Source: Spizellomyces sp. 'palustris'
Lineage: Eukaryota; Chytridiomycota; Chytridiomycetes; Spizellomycetales; Spizellomycetaceae
DNA: 64,000 bases
Assembly (NCBI GenBank): GCA_006535965.1
Contig: QEAR01000042.1
Location: 1-64,000, forward strand
Direction: 5' to 3'
Shown here: positions 10,959 through 23,126 of the stretch, in pieces
Position numbering within the stretch: the first letter of the stretch is position 1
Layout: every line of letters begins with the position of its first letter
Made by a program: the position numbers and the translations under genes
Notes under the pieces: generated by a model
Databases searched by the model: none
The model's input: the letters and a program-made list of their open reading frames with translations, nothing else
Told to the model about the DNA's origin: nothing

Positions 10959-12949
10959 GGTGCAACGGTGGGTACAGCAGAGGGCCCAATGATGACGAAA
11001 TGGAGGTTCAAAGAAATCGGCTTATAATTGTGTAAAAATCTACAACCCCAAAGTGCGAATAAGCGCATGTGTCAACGAGGCAGCTGTCATGAAAGTTTTG
11101 AACGACTCGAGCATATGCTTGCCGCATAGACACAAACCTTTGCAGTAAATCAAATGCACACCCGCAAGCGCCAGACCTCAGGTATCCCAACCGAAAGCGA
11201 TAAACAACACTGCCAAAAAAATCGAGATCAAGAGAGTGAAATCAAAGCTGGTCTACCTAAAATGCATTCATTTTAGCCAAACCCCCGTCGTCTTGGTATG
11301 CTTGAAATGCCCAAAAAGCACGGAGAGCAGGCGAAGTCGAACGACAAGTGTGCAAAATGCAAAGTGTGAGGTGGCTGTGCTTGTCGTACATTTCCTTTTA
11401 TGGGTAAATGATCTCTAGGTGATTGGTTGTACCTCCAAAGGCTGAGCATTGCATGGCCACGCAGGGCAGATATGCTTTTTGCTGCTTGGAAGATATGCCG
11501 TTGACCGCAACAGCGACCATGTCAGTATAACCGTGAAGGATGATGCAAAAAACACCAACTGACATGCAAAACTCCAGCCTCAAGACGGGAAATTTGATCG
11601 GAAACGGGCCATCACAAAAAGATTGGAAATTTGAACAAGAAACCAGCCCCCCCCCCCCCATGAAGCAATGTCCATCGTTCAATAGCCCGCTGTGTGCACA
11701 CAAATCCAATTGAGACTCGACACTTTGCAACAGTCCAGGAACACCAGGCCTTAATAATCATCAACGTAGTCCGATGGCCGTTACATCGGACAAGGGGCAT
11801 GTGGGGGACATGCTTGGGTAACGAACCATTCGTCCAAAAGTCGCTCACAAATCCTATCAACCCATACTCTCCATTCGTCCATCTCACCTCGTTTCATGCC
11901 TCCGTCCGCCTTTTGTTGACCCCCCCCGCAACGAACACAAATGACGCTGGCGGTTTTGTTGACTTTGGTGAGTCATGTGAAATGGGAACGACTAGCCACG
12001 CAGCCGTATCCCTCAACAAAGGACCTCTTTTGCTCCTATCCTATTGCAAATGACAAAAGTAAATTGTGACAAAAGCACACTTTTGTTCATGGCTTGTATT
12101 GAAAAATGCCTTTGAAAAGAAGAAAGTAAACAAAACATTCTACAAGCTCCATGCATCACAAGCCATAACCAATTGATATGTGGTTGGAATGTGGCATGTA
12201 ATTGCCTAAAAAGGTAAAAAGCCCAACAGAGGAAAACGCCCGTCGGCTTGACTTGCGTTGAGAAATTCAATTTTGTTATTCCCCCCCCCCTTGGCTTTTG
12301 CTTTTCCTTTGCCCCATTTTTATCGCTGTCGTCGTCGTCGTCGTCGCCGTCGGCATCTTCCCCCCCATCTGGCGCACCCGTTCTCGCCCATTGTTCTCGT
12401 CGCATCCCCGCCAGACTGCTTTATTTGCTGCAGTCTTGAGCCCTCACTCGTCCGTCGTAAGCAACCCTTGTAATTTTACACGTCCACGCAAACGGCAACC
12501 CACTTTTTACACGCACTTTCCCTCATCGCTTGCCATTTTGCCCCCTCTTTTTTCTTTTGCACATTTATCAGTTTGCTCGTTTCCTTCTGGTTCTGAAGCA
12601 ATTACTGCACACGGCGACGCTACCCACACTCTACTAGGTAAGGCTTGTGGTATGGCCAAGGCAGAGATGGTAGACGCGCACATGGACTGCAAAAGACACT
12701 GCACCGAAAACACATTTGGAAGCAGTCAGACATTTCGTCGACAAATGACAGGACACGAGATAGTGGATGCCTGTCATGGTATTGATTTATGCATGCTGAT
12801 TATGCGGGGGCAACATGACCCGACATTGGGAAAATCTCTGGTCGCAGGAAAATTTGACAATAGTCGACCGCTAAACCTTATTCTCGTTCCTACTCTTCTC
12901 TTTTTGGTGCAGTACTTTTTACCCTCACGTCGCATCTTACCTTATACAA
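10959..12949. other. Intergenic, divergent promoter and long RHO1 leader
   Basis: About 2 kb separates the redox enzyme start (minus) from RHO1 (plus). I found no supportable gene. Pyrimidine-rich tracts precede the RHO1 start, along with a CGT/GTC repeat near 12330. A T-rich stretch before 12950 suggests a long leader, perhaps with a leader intron. Short frames around 11.6 kb and 12.3-12.9 kb have no domain and biased composition. Confidence 0.55.
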
Positions 12950-13760
12950 ATGTCTGAACTTCGTCGCAAGCTGGTTATCGTCGGTGACGGTGCCTGCGGA
13001 AAGACATGTTTGTTGATTGTCTTCTCCAAGGGGACCTTCCCCGAGGTATGTTGACACATTATCTCAGCGCATCATAGCAAGTTTCGTTAACGCGTGTCTA
13101 TGGCTTTTCAGGTGTACGTCCCTACCGTTTTCGAAAACTATGTAGCGGACGTGGAGGTGGATGGCAAGCGAGTTGAGCTTGCTCTTTGGGATACCGCTGG
13201 ACAAGAAGACTATGACCGTTTGCGTCCACTCTCTTACCCCGACTCGCACGTCATCCTCATCTGTTTCGCTATTGACTCCCCCGATTCGCTAGACAATGTT
13301 CAGGAAAAGGTCTTTTTCGGCGTTTTTTCAAAGCATTGTCCCGCGAATAGCAGTGATTCTAAACAATTTATAATTGTATCTTTTGCAGTGGATTTCTGAG
13401 GTGTTGCACTTTTGCGCAGGACTGCCAATTATTTTGGTTGGATGTAAAAAGGATTTGCGGAACGATCCCAAGACCATTGAGGAGTTGCGCAAGACTCACC
13501 AGTCCCCCGTTACTCCTGAGGAGGTGAGTCTCTACAAGAGTCGGCAAATACTCCTTTTTCTTTTCGCGGTACTGATTCAAAATGTTCTGTCCTTGTAGGG
13601 CCAAGCAGTTGCTCAAAAGATTGCCGCCTGGAAATACCTTGAATGCAGTGCAAGAACAAACGAGGGTGTCAGAGAGGTGTTTGAGCACGCCACGAGGGCC
13701 GCTCTGACTGTGTCCCGGATAAAGAAGGGCGGTAAGAAGCCCGGTTGCCAGCTTCTCTAA
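12950..13760 (+). CDS. RHO1: Rho1-family small GTPase
   Basis: Four exons (12950-13045, 13112-13309, 13389-13523, 13599-13760) join to 196 residues, the usual Rho size. The P-loop [11 protein letters not shown], switch [10 protein letters not shown] with the effector Thr, switch [18 protein letters not shown], the guanine motif CKKDLRN and the SAR loop ECSARTNEG are all present. The protein ends in a basic stretch and CQLL, a CaaX box with Leu last, which predicts geranylgeranylation and plasma-membrane anchoring. In fungi Rho1 activates glucan synthase and protein kinase C and organises actin. The switch I and insert sequences fit Rho1/RhoA rather than Cdc42 or Rac. No key residue is missing. 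Confidence 0.97.
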
Positions 13761-14395
13761 ACCAAGAAGACGACAGAATGGAAAAAGCGAATGGAGAAAA
13801 GAAATGTAACAGCCCACAGTCTCCCCTTTATTGTATTATGGATTTCCGAAACCCTCCCTGTAGAGTATTCAAATCTTTTGTGTTGCTGTTTTCGGCCTGC
13901 CCCAATGGCTCGAGCAGCGTCTGTTGCGTTCCTTTCTGTGCTTCTTGTGTTGGTGGGGCGTTTGGATTTCGTAGATGGTTCTTTTGGTTGGTGGGGGTGT
14001 GATTGGTTATTCCCCGTTTCTCGCTCTTTTTTTCGCTTGTTCTGTCAGTTGTCCAGTCTTGTGTGTGCGTTGCGTCGGTGTGTTTTTTTGTTTCTGCCCT
14101 CCTTTTTTTTCTCTCCTTTACACGAATATAATGTCAGAGTAGTGGCATGATGATGTTGTGGGGCCTTTTTATATTTTCAGCTGCATCTTTTCAAGTGACT
14201 AGTGAGAACATATATACATTGCAGTTTACAACTGGAAGTAACTGGTGCCATTTCTGTTGCTGGTCACATAATCAAGACGTACGGCAGTATAGATTAACTT
14301 GACATCATCAACAATGATGCTGGCGCGCTTCTTCGGAGTAACGAGTCCTCGAATCAAGTGGAAGGACGGGGTACGGTATAGGTTTGCTCTCCCAA
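13761..14395. other. RHO1 3' region
   Basis: T-rich sequence follows the RHO1 stop, as in 3' untranslated regions. I see no gene. The right part merges into the fold-back repeat starting near 14396. Confidence 0.5.
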
Positions 14396-14788
14396 GAAGG
14401 TCCCTGGTATTCGCTTTAACGCGGGCTCCAGGAGGGGATGGCTCTGGACATTGGTCTGAATCTGGCTTTGTAGAGCTTTGTACTTCAAGCTGGGTACTCG
14501 TGAAAACGGGCTGCTCACAGGGGCTTTCCCGGCAAAGGCTAGACATCATCCCCTCCTGGAGCCCGCTAATGCGAATACTAGGAGTCTAGCCTTTGCTGGG
14601 AAAGCTCCACTGAGCAGTCCGTTTTCACTACACCCCCCCGGTGCGTTAGACTAGAGCACGAGCTCTGCAAAGGCGGCCCCAGACCATTATCCAGAGCCAT
14701 CCCCTCCTGGCACCCGCGCTAACGCGAATACCAAGAGACTAGCCTTAGCCGGGAAAGCTCCAATGAGCAGTCCGTTGTCACTCGTGCT
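14396..14788. repeat. Nested inverted (fold-back) repeat with three copies of two modules
   Basis: Module X (containing CATCCCCTCCTGG and GCTAAYGCGAATAC) occurs in forward sense at 14547-14580 and 14691-14732 and in reverse at about 14407-14446. Module Y (containing CTAGCC..GCYGGGAAAGCTCC and GAGCAGTCCGTT) occurs forward at 14584-14630 and 14737-14788 and reverse at 14498-14543. Together they make an outer inverted repeat of about 65 bases per arm (14396-14458 against 14680-14745) enclosing an inner one of about 45 bases per arm. Copies differ at about one base in ten. I found no protein frame or clean target duplication. It could be a miniature fold-back element, a decayed short interspersed element, or a structured RNA. 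Confidence 0.7.
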
Positions 14789-15174
14789 ATCCAGCAGTGC
14801 TGGACTCTAACAGCACACTGCACTTCTACGATCGATAGTACGCGCATACCTTTGTATTTCGGACCCTCTTCGACTCCGTGAGCAGGACTTGTCATTGAGT
14901 TTGGGCGTCTCAGCTTTTTTGAATTCGTGAAAAAAGATTATTCCGATGGCATATACTGTATGCAGGTATCGCGTTCCGATAAGAACACTCGAAACTTACA
15001 TCTTGCTGGGTCTTGGCTGAGAACCGGCCGATCGCGGTAGGTCATCTGTCTGCGCGACGTGCGTTGGCTCCCACGCTCATCGATCTAACGGGGTCTTCGC
15101 GCTCAGGCAGCGGATGACTCAGATCGTTCACCCAAGGTATCTAGAGAAAGCACGTGCTATGCGAATTTTGTATA

Positions 15175-15256
15175 GCACCTTTGTCCGAGCGGTCTAAGGA
15201 GCTGGTCTCAAGTTCCAGTCTCGAAAGAGGCGTGAGTTCGAATCTCACAGGGTGCA
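15175..15256 (+). tRNA. tRNA-Leu (anticodon CAA), no intron
   Basis: The acceptor stem GCACCTT pairs with AGGGTGC. The D arm TCCGAGCGGTCTAAGGA is the standard Leu type, the long variable arm CTCGAAAGAG marks a class II tRNA, and the T arm GTGAG-TTCGAAT-CTCAC is perfect. The anticodon loop CTCAAGT gives CAA. One pair of the anticodon stem (31-39) is a T-T mismatch. Box A and box B promoter elements lie within the D and T arms. Many eukaryotic tRNA-Leu(CAA) genes carry an intron; this one does not. Confidence 0.92.
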
Positions 15257-15258
15257 TA

Positions 15259-15265
15259 TTTTTTT
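15259..15265 (+). terminator. RNA polymerase III terminator
   Basis: A run of seven T begins three bases after the tRNA discriminator base, the typical Pol III stop signal. Confidence 0.85.
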
Positions 15266-15366
15266 CCTGTTGTTTCTTTTGCTTGCTTTGGAAGACCAGG
15301 TTGCGAATAAATGAGCAGCAGTCTTTTTTGGGATGTTCCTTTTCATCCTCTCATATATTGTGCTTA

Positions 15367-18300
15367 CTATATGCCAAAAATTTCCCTTAAATCCTCCTCC
15401 ACCCTCGCTCTCCTCTCCCTTCGCTCATCCACAACTCCTTTACCCGCCTGCCTGATGCCCGCAAACGCATCCGAAATCAAACGTTCTTTCCGAGCCTGAA
15501 TATTCAAAATTCTTTCCTCAATCGTGTCTGACACAACAATGTGGACGACAGAAACCGGCTTGGTTTGTCCGAGGCGATAAACACGGTCTATGGCTTGAGT
15601 TTGGATACTGCTGTTCCAATGTTGGTCGAGGAGATATACATGGTTCGCGGGTGTGAGGTTCTGTGGTTGGAATTTTATTAATCTGTTGGTACCAACTGGA
15701 ATACAACGTAATACCATACCAGACCGAATGCCCCACATTTGAGGGAAATCAACATGACATCTGCTTCCTCCACATTCTCCTCGTCCGCAATCCGCTTTTT
15801 TCCTTTGCCTTTTGGCGTCGCAGCCGGACGCTTGGTGGCAACGCCGCCAAACCTCCTCAAGACATCTTCGCGTCGCTTCATCGGCATTGTTCCATCAAAC
15901 CTCACATATCGGATCCCCGCTTGCGTCAAAAATGGTTCGACGCAGTCAAGCATGCCAGTAAATTGGGAAAACACTAGTGATTTCTCGTTGGGTGGCGTGG
16001 CTTTTAGGAAGCGAAGGAGGTGGTGGATTTTAGTGGATTTGAAGGGTAAGCTGCGAGTTGGATGGGCTGACGGGTCAATGGGAGTCGGTGTTGGGTCGGG
16101 ATGACCTGCATCTTGCGGTGGTGGGGGTGGTAATGGTAAAAGCACTTTATTCTCCAAATCTCCTCGGCACATGGGACAAACCGGATTCGTGCTCTTCACC
16201 TCCGAAATGCATGCTTTACAAAACACATGTGCACAAGGCGTCACGACGGGTTCCTTTAGTGTGTCCAAGCAAACGCAACAATCCTCATTGTTTTGATCCG
16301 CTTCGACGAGTTTGTCGATGAGGTATTTGATGTTCTCATCGGTTAGGTCGAGTTGGGTAGGAGTGGCGAACGAGTTGGACAACAACTGCTCTATAAAGTG
16401 CTTGGGACACAGGTCCTTGTTGACACAAATTTGGCGGAGGCGTGTGAGAAAGACTAGGACATTGGCGTAATTGGCCGACTAGTGTCCATCATTAGGTTCG
16501 TAGCAACTTCATGGACAAACCATACACCAGGCAGCTCAATTTAACTTACCATTGTTCCCTCCTTGACATATTCTTCAACGCGCTTCTGACTTTCCGTCTC
16601 AACAAGTTTATACACCTCTCGCTCTTCCTCCCCAAAGTCGCAACGGAACATAAACACCTTACACTCTGGCAGCTCAATAATAGGCCTTCCATTTATCTTC
16701 ATTCTCTTTGTCCTCCTCAAGCACAAATCCTGCATCAAAACTCTCAATCGACTCAGCCCATCCCGATCGCCCGTCCGCAATGGACGGGTGAAGCATCTGT
16801 TCCACCATTGATGATCGTTGAATGGGGTGAAGTGTAAGAATTTGATGAGGGAGAACATGTCGTCGAGGGTGTTTATGATGGGGGTTCCCGTCAAAACCCA
16901 GCGTCGTTCAGAGGTGAGGCCGTAGCATGCATTGGATATTTTGGCTCGGCGGTTCCGGATGATGTGGCCCTAGTTTAATTTGAGCACACACGTTGAATCC
17001 GAAAATTGGCGGAAGAAAACAAACCTCATCCAAGATAACCCGGCGCCATTTGATGCTATACAAGAGGCCGTTTTCCGACGGGCCTTTCTTAAATTTAGTC
17101 TTTCCCTTGGAGCTCTCTGTATAGTCTTCATAAAACTCAATGGCAAGGGTTTGATACGTTGTAATGACCACGTCATATTTCTTCAAACTCGCTGCGGTGT
17201 GCGGCCGGTCCGCGCCATAATAAATGAGGTAACGGAGTTTGCCATCGGGTACGTGACGCTGCACGGAAGATAAGCTCTTAAACGAGCTCCAGTCCCGGTA
17301 CAATTGTCCAACAGTATCAACTCACGTCAATCTGTTCTCTCCAGTTATAAAGAACCGATAATGGCGCGACAATAAGAGTCTGATGGCCGTATTTTGCCCT
17401 CGTCGAGGTTGTCGCAGGTGGAGCAATGAGAGGTACGCCGGTGGGATCACTCAAAATCATTGCAATAGAGGTAAGGGTTTTACCTAGACCCATCTGATGG
17501 AGGACAGGATTAAACTCATGGCAATCGTCGACCAGTTCGAGCACAACGTACGTCATCTGCCAGTATTCCGCCGCGGTAGAGTTCGGGCGGATTGCGAACT
17601 GGTGAACACGTAGCCATATTGAGATAGTATGCCCCCTGCAATGTTCCCTTTGTTAATGCTCGATGACACCATCACCAGAACGGCTTCTAACAAACCTTCT
17701 CATCACTTCTCTTCATCCAGAACTGCCTCTGGCCGGTTTCATCTGTCGGGAGTGAGGGATGCTCGGAATGTACCATCCACGCCAGAGCCTGTAACTGGTG
17801 CGTATGCAGCCGGGTACAAAGAGCAGGGGGAGACGGGTGAACGGGGAGATCGGAGACCTCTTTACCTTGTTGGCAAAGCGAATCCTGTAAGTTTGTCAAC
17901 TATATGAGCTTTGAAAAGCTGGTGAACTAGTACTTACCAAGACTTTGCGGGAGTCATTGACATCAACTTTGGTCCCGGCCTGCATTAAGTCTCGTAGAGG
18001 TTGGGGCCGCGGTTCTGAAGGGGGACCTTTTGCAGATGAAGAGGACAGGCCCTTGGAAGAGGTTCCAACAAATGGTTTCAACGCCGCCATAACCTGATCG
18101 TAAGATTCGCGCGGTCCGTACACCTCCAAATCGAGGGATATCCTGTACACATTGTCGCCTAAGCTACCCTCATGAGATGGATGCCCAATGAAAAAGAAGA
18201 CATGATGCGCACCTCCGTAGGGAACTGTTCCCTCGACTCTTATCGTACCCGCATCCATAAAAGGCGCCAAGACTGCAGCCTGGTCCCTGGGTATATGTCC

Positions 18301-18864
18301 CACCTGATCATTTCGCATATTGAGCACTTTGATAGCATTCCTATCATATGGATTCAATGGCTCCCGTTCTAAAATGACGCTTTCCCCTCTCCCAACCATT
18401 CCCTTATGTGTTGATTAATCTTCTGTTTTATGCGGGAAACGACAAGATTGCGTACTTTATAATATCGAATGCCGACAATGCTACTTCGGTAGCTGGTGTA
18501 TTCCACATCATTCCGCTGGGCTGGTTCGAAGACCTCTTGGGAAGGTGTCGGGTCTTCTTCTGGGTGCTGTTCTGGTGTGTGGACTGCTTGAAGGGCTTGA
18601 TGAATTTCGCTGTAATCAAAAAGGGGAACCAAATCGGTAAGGGGAGTACTGTTTTAGAGTTTGAGATGAATTTAAGGTTAGATGGAATAACGCTTAAGCG
18701 TCAGCATTTGGTGCAGACGTTCCAACCCATCCAACGTACTTGTCCGCCTCCCTTTCACCAACACCGTCACCACCAGAGGTCTTTCTACGCTTTGAACTTG
18801 CCGAACAATTATCCGTCGTGATGTCGCTAGACGACGCAAAGCCCCTCTTCCCCGTAGCGCCCAT
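15367..18864 (-). CDS. RAD5/HLTF-type SNF2 ATPase with HIRAN and RING domains
   Basis: Domain order and motifs match the RAD5/HLTF family of post-replication repair factors, which remodel stalled forks and ubiquitinate PCNA. A disordered, basic N-terminus (MGATGKRGFA) leads by splicing into a HIRAN domain (SIVGIRYYKG, EREPLNPYDRNAIKV, GHIPRDQAAVLAPFMD), which binds 3' DNA ends in HLTF. Then come SNF2 motifs: QMGLGKTLTSIAMI (Walker A), TLIVAPLSVLYNW, ILDEGH split by an intron, and WVLTGTPIIN. A C3HC4 RING follows (CCVCLDTL, HVFCKACIS, CPMCRG), then helicase C with SLVFSQFTGMLD, RFDGTMPMKRR and QAIDRVYRLGQ. It ends in an acidic, charged tail. The RING lies between the two ATPase lobes as expected. 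The start at 18864 is chosen because its frame splices in phase to the HIRAN exon. Only 151 bases separate it from the divergent TMEM14 gene. Confidence 0.92.
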
Positions 18865-19015
18865 GGCAGCAAACTGGGCACTCTGGAAAAGAAGCAAACA
18901 CGGCCTTGGTGATGGCACATGGGCGAAAATAGCGCATGTGAGTCATTCTCGAAAGTTCCGTCAAAGTATCATCCTTTTCCAATCCTCTGCCAATCTCATC
19001 GTTCAACACGAGATA

Positions 19016-19566
19016 ATGTCCCATCATCCTGCCTACACTCTTGGCGGCGTGTGTACGTAGGCTTGCTCTGTTTGTCCGGCAGTGTTCATTCTGAAAAAGA
19101 AGTACACCATTGCTTACGCTGCAGCTGTTTTACTTTAAGGCGCCTTGGGGGGATACATTGGATATCAGCGCACCCGCTCAAGGCCTTCTCTCATCGCCGG
19201 CCTGGCCTTTGGGGCATTGTACACTCTATCTGGGTAAGTGTGTCGACCCTCTTATAAGGAAACATCCTGACATCAATAGTGTTGACGAATGATTTGAAAG
19301 CTACTTGATCCAAAACAACCTAAACTACGGCATTGAGCTCGCCACAGGTTCGTCATGCACCTCGCGGACAGTTCTCATTCCTTCTCCGCTGCGTCCTTTT
19401 ATTCTGATATACACATTTGTTAGGCACATCCGCACTTTTGTTGGCAGCAATGGGTCGTCGCGCTCTCAAAACTCGCAAACCTGTGCCTTCTGTCTTGGCT
19501 GTACTTGGTGTTGTTGGCAGTGGATATTACGGGCGAAAGTTGTGGGAGCAAATCAATGGAGTTTGA
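19016..19566 (+). CDS. TMEM14-family small membrane protein
   Basis: Four exons (19016-19052, 19140-19233, 19301-19347, 19424-19566) join to 106 residues in phase. The first exon is only 37 bases long (MSHHPAYTLGGV). Glycine-rich segments GGYIGYQRTRSRPSLIAG, ALYTLSGYLIQNN, GTSALLLAAMG and VLAVLGVVGSGYYG form the four short helices of the family. Some members act in the inner mitochondrial membrane, where human TMEM14C moves protoporphyrinogen for haem synthesis; fungal members are less studied. The length is typical. Location and cargo here are inferred only from the family. Confidence 0.88.
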
Positions 19567-20279
19567 TAGATTTCAATATATTGTTTTCTTGGCAATTCAC
19601 TTGTGGAAGGTTGAGCACTGACATTTCTGTGGGAAGTCATAGCTGGCACAGTTTTCCTCAGCGCGTTCTCTCTTCTTGGTATGGTCCGTTGAGTTGAATG
19701 CGAGGATGTCGAGGTTGCGACTGGCTCGAGCTGCCTTTGTGTTGGTCATCAATCTCCAATATCGCACAGCGAACCACCTCCTTCATGGCCGATACTGATG
19801 TTCAATCAGCTTCCTCGCACGATTAAAATCCTCTTGGAGCCCAGTGAGAATCCGTGCACGCCCTATACGCTCCTATACTGTTCACTATCACACCAAATTC
19901 AGCAGCTTTTGCCCATGTTAGGTGGCGCGTAGATCGGGTGCCCTTGGCTGGGGCAGAAGCTTGGTAGCTTTAACCTATTACAACCTATTACAGTCATTAG
20001 ATCAGGGAGCGTGCAGTAAAATGAATGCCAAGCTATTTCATTTAGTCTTTAAATTTCTCTTCTCTGGGGTAGAATCACTTTTAAATCCGGTCATTCATGG
20101 TGGGTCTTGGCATTTTAGATTTATAAATGGGAGAGCCTGCTCCCCCCCACTCTGATACTTATATACATCTTTTTGCTGACAAGCTATTGCTTGCTACAAG
20201 TGTCTACCGGTTCCGAAAAATATGTTCCATCTATGCAAAATGCAAAATGCGTACGCAAAGGATTGCAACTGACAGCCAC
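19567..20279. other. Convergent intergenic region
   Basis: This spacer lies between the 3' ends of TMEM14 (plus) and the carbonic anhydrase (minus). I see no coding frame, repeat or RNA gene; T- and A-rich patches suggest 3' untranslated regions. Confidence 0.5.
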
Positions 20280-21585
20280 TCAACGAACGGGGACTACCTC
20301 AATTCCGCCTGCCAGAACTGCTGGACCAGGCACTTGGGTCTGTTTAGCTTGAGTCGGGACAGTGGAGGATGTTGATCCTGGTTGTTCGGCAACCGAAACC
20401 GGGGGGGAAGTCTCAACCTTAATCGGGCTCGTTTCTTGCTTGCCGGCTGGCGGTGGAGCAACGTTGTCATTGCGCATTACCGGACGAGAATTGAAACCAA
20501 CGACGTCCACCAAGGGCATGTACTCCTCTGGGGTGAGTTTTACGGGTGTTTGGACAACGTTCCACAGCACGTTTTCGCTGCACGGTGGGGTTGTGAGGGA
20601 ACCGTTGTAGACAAAATCGGAAGATTGCTTGATTAGCGAAAGGATGGGAGCGAAGGAGATACCGGGTATAGTTGTTTCCTGATCGCGTGCTTTGATTCTC
20701 GGCAGCTGTGAGTGAGGCAAAGATGTTAAAAGTTCATATTTGCATCGGGGGGTAAGTGTAAGTGCTACATACGTGAGGAACAAGCTGAGACAGGAAACTG
20801 TTAGCTCCTTCCCCGTTCTGTCCGGCGAAATCGAAGAGGACGGCTAGAACGGAGATTCGACCGGCTTGGTTTTCGTGAACCATGTGCATCTCAATTGGCA
20901 AGTCTAAATTAGGCAAATGCAGGATTAGAATAAGGTTGAAAACATATGAATGTCATGTAACACCTACGTTTCTCCTGGAACCGGTGCTCGCTAGGAGTAT
21001 GAAAGTGGAACTACGCATGGAAATCGTTGAACAAACTGATAGCTCAATAAGCGTCACCGTTGACGACGCTCACCTGTTTCAACTCGAAAAACTCTCCGTT
21101 TCCAGCTACAAATCCCATCTCCTTTTGACCCTTGGGCATCTCAACTTCGACGGTATTACCATTATTGAAAAACTTTACAGGTGTGCAAACGTCCTGGAAG
21201 CGCACATCAAGTCGTGGGGGCTGCAGAAGGTTGGGAGCCGCAGCCAGAAGATCAATGGGGGACTAAATGAGCCACATTTAGGCCGTTAGCGCATTTTAAA
21301 CCCAACCTTAATCTGGTATCACCAAAGCCATACCTGGTTTCTCCCTGTTTGGCACTCCCCAGGCCACGTCGATGGTCCGTCAAAGGCTCCGTATCCAAAC
21401 TCAATCTTGCCTTGTCGGCGACCGAGACCGGTACTGCCACGACTTTTCTCATCGCTGTTTTTGCTACTAGTAGCAAGACAGTTGAAACCTCTGTTGGTTT
21501 CCGTCCGACGCACGCTTGGATGCGCATTGGCAGACAGGAACAAAAGCAGAGGTGAAACGACAAGGGCCAACGTTCTGCTCAACAT
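20280..21585 (-). CDS. Secreted alpha-carbonic anhydrase
   Basis: Five exons (21585-21334, 21262-21074, 21010-20968, 20903-20773, 20705-20280) join to 346 residues in phase. A signal peptide (MLSRTLALVV..SANA) precedes the alpha-type fold: FGYGAFDGPSTWPG, QSPIDLLAA, the zinc histidines in FHFHTPSEH and EMHMVHEN, the Glu of the His-Glu-Thr network, and LTTPPCSENVLW near the end. All three zinc ligands are present, so it should hydrate CO2. After the catalytic domain comes a low-complexity tail of about 70 residues rich in Pro, Ser, Thr and Val with no anchor signal. The 43-base exon carries the FHFHTPSEH motif. Likely extracellular or wall-associated. Many ascomycetes lack alpha-type enzymes, which fits a basal fungal lineage. 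Confidence 0.93.
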
Positions 21586-23126
21586 TTCTGCACAGATTTG
21601 CTTGTGGTAAATTGAGCGTTGCTTGCGGTAACTTAAAGTTTCCCAGAGGTAAGCTCTGTCCTACAGTCGAGAGAACGATTTGAGAATAAGCTTTAAAGAG
21701 CCCATTTCTGGGCTTGAAGCAAAAATATAACCTGCAGAAAAACCAACCCGCCAAAACGCCAAGAAACGAGGAGAGAAGGTTAATAAAACAAGATTGTGTG
21801 GGGCCACTAACCCGCAGTTGACCAGAGGTGTAAATGTCGATATTTTCATGACGAGAATTGTGCCTTTTCAATAAGTAAGGGGTAATTTGGCGTTTCAAGC
21901 GCGCCAAAATCCTTGTTGGCAATTGAGTTGCGGCAAGTCAGACGTCAATTTTCATGTTGCAAGAACTTTTTATTTCATGAGGATATTCTCAAGACCGAGT
22001 CTAGACGGGTTACAAACGAGAGAAGCGACTGATGTCGTAGGGCAAGAAGGCCTTTACTTGTCATTCAGGTCGTTATGTCTTGGGTGCCCTGAGCTCTTAC
22101 CTGTTGGTAGGCCAGAACCGATCTCCATTGCAAAGTGCGAGTAAATGCCAAGCTTTGTCCGAGCAAAAAAAAAAACCATTCCAAGACCTATCTGCATTGG
22201 CAAAAGTACTACTCGGGCGCGTTGGTTCTGGCGGATCCGAGGCTGAGACCTAAAATAATCGCGCTTATTGGAACGCTGGATAGTAATGATCTGCGCATAT
22301 TTGGGCCGTCGGTCCTCGCCAATCAAAAAAACTCTGCAGATAAGCGTTACATAACAGACCCCATATCTACCACATGTGCCCTTATTGTGGGACTAGCTGT
22401 TCGTGGTATAAGGATCGGTAGCAATCAACTGGTATACTTTTTGGAAATGCCACTGCATAGCAGTGTCATATGGGGAGGGAGCTTACACCCGGCACTCTGA
22501 ATACATGAGAGGATGCATTCTGTGTGGTTATCTATTAACCTTGTGTTCGGGTCGAAGCATACTTGAAAAAGTACACATGATGTTCTGGGCAACTTGTTAT
22601 TCGTGCTCAAATACAATAAGAGGATTTCCTTCTTCAACTCCCACGCCACAGATGGTCGCCGAAGATGCCGTGTTGCACTGGTCCGCGACATAGACGGCAA
22701 TAATCCAGGTACTTTGAATCGTTGCTAAATAACAGATCGCACGACGTTTGATTATGACAAGCAGTGTGACTTGAAATGCCGGGTGCCTGAATATATGCTG
22801 ACCTGCACTTGAGGTAAAACAAGCAGGCACAATTTTCGCCATGATATGGTTAGCGAATTATGGTTCAAGAGTTCGAGACAGTTTTCCTTCTAGTCCTTGG
22901 GTTAAAGAAGCACACCAAAGAAGAGTTTCTTCCCTGAAGACAGAGCTGGTCCGACTCAAATCGGTGTTGTGGTTCCTGGCGTCCTATACCAATATGCATG
23001 CAACGCAACCGCTCATTTTGTACTCAAGTCGTCCAAGTTCTACTGTAGTAAATTGCAGATATATTGAATAGGCTCAATTTCAGAACAAGCCTTCTTTAGA
23101 GGTTGTAAAACGTTCAACCTCATCCA
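21586..23126. other. Divergent intergenic region
   Basis: This is the upstream DNA of the carbonic anhydrase (minus) and the methyltransferase fusion (plus). No gene could be supported. The frame around 21.5-21.9 kb on the minus strand overlaps the carbonic anhydrase first exon in another frame and has no domain. Confidence 0.5.
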
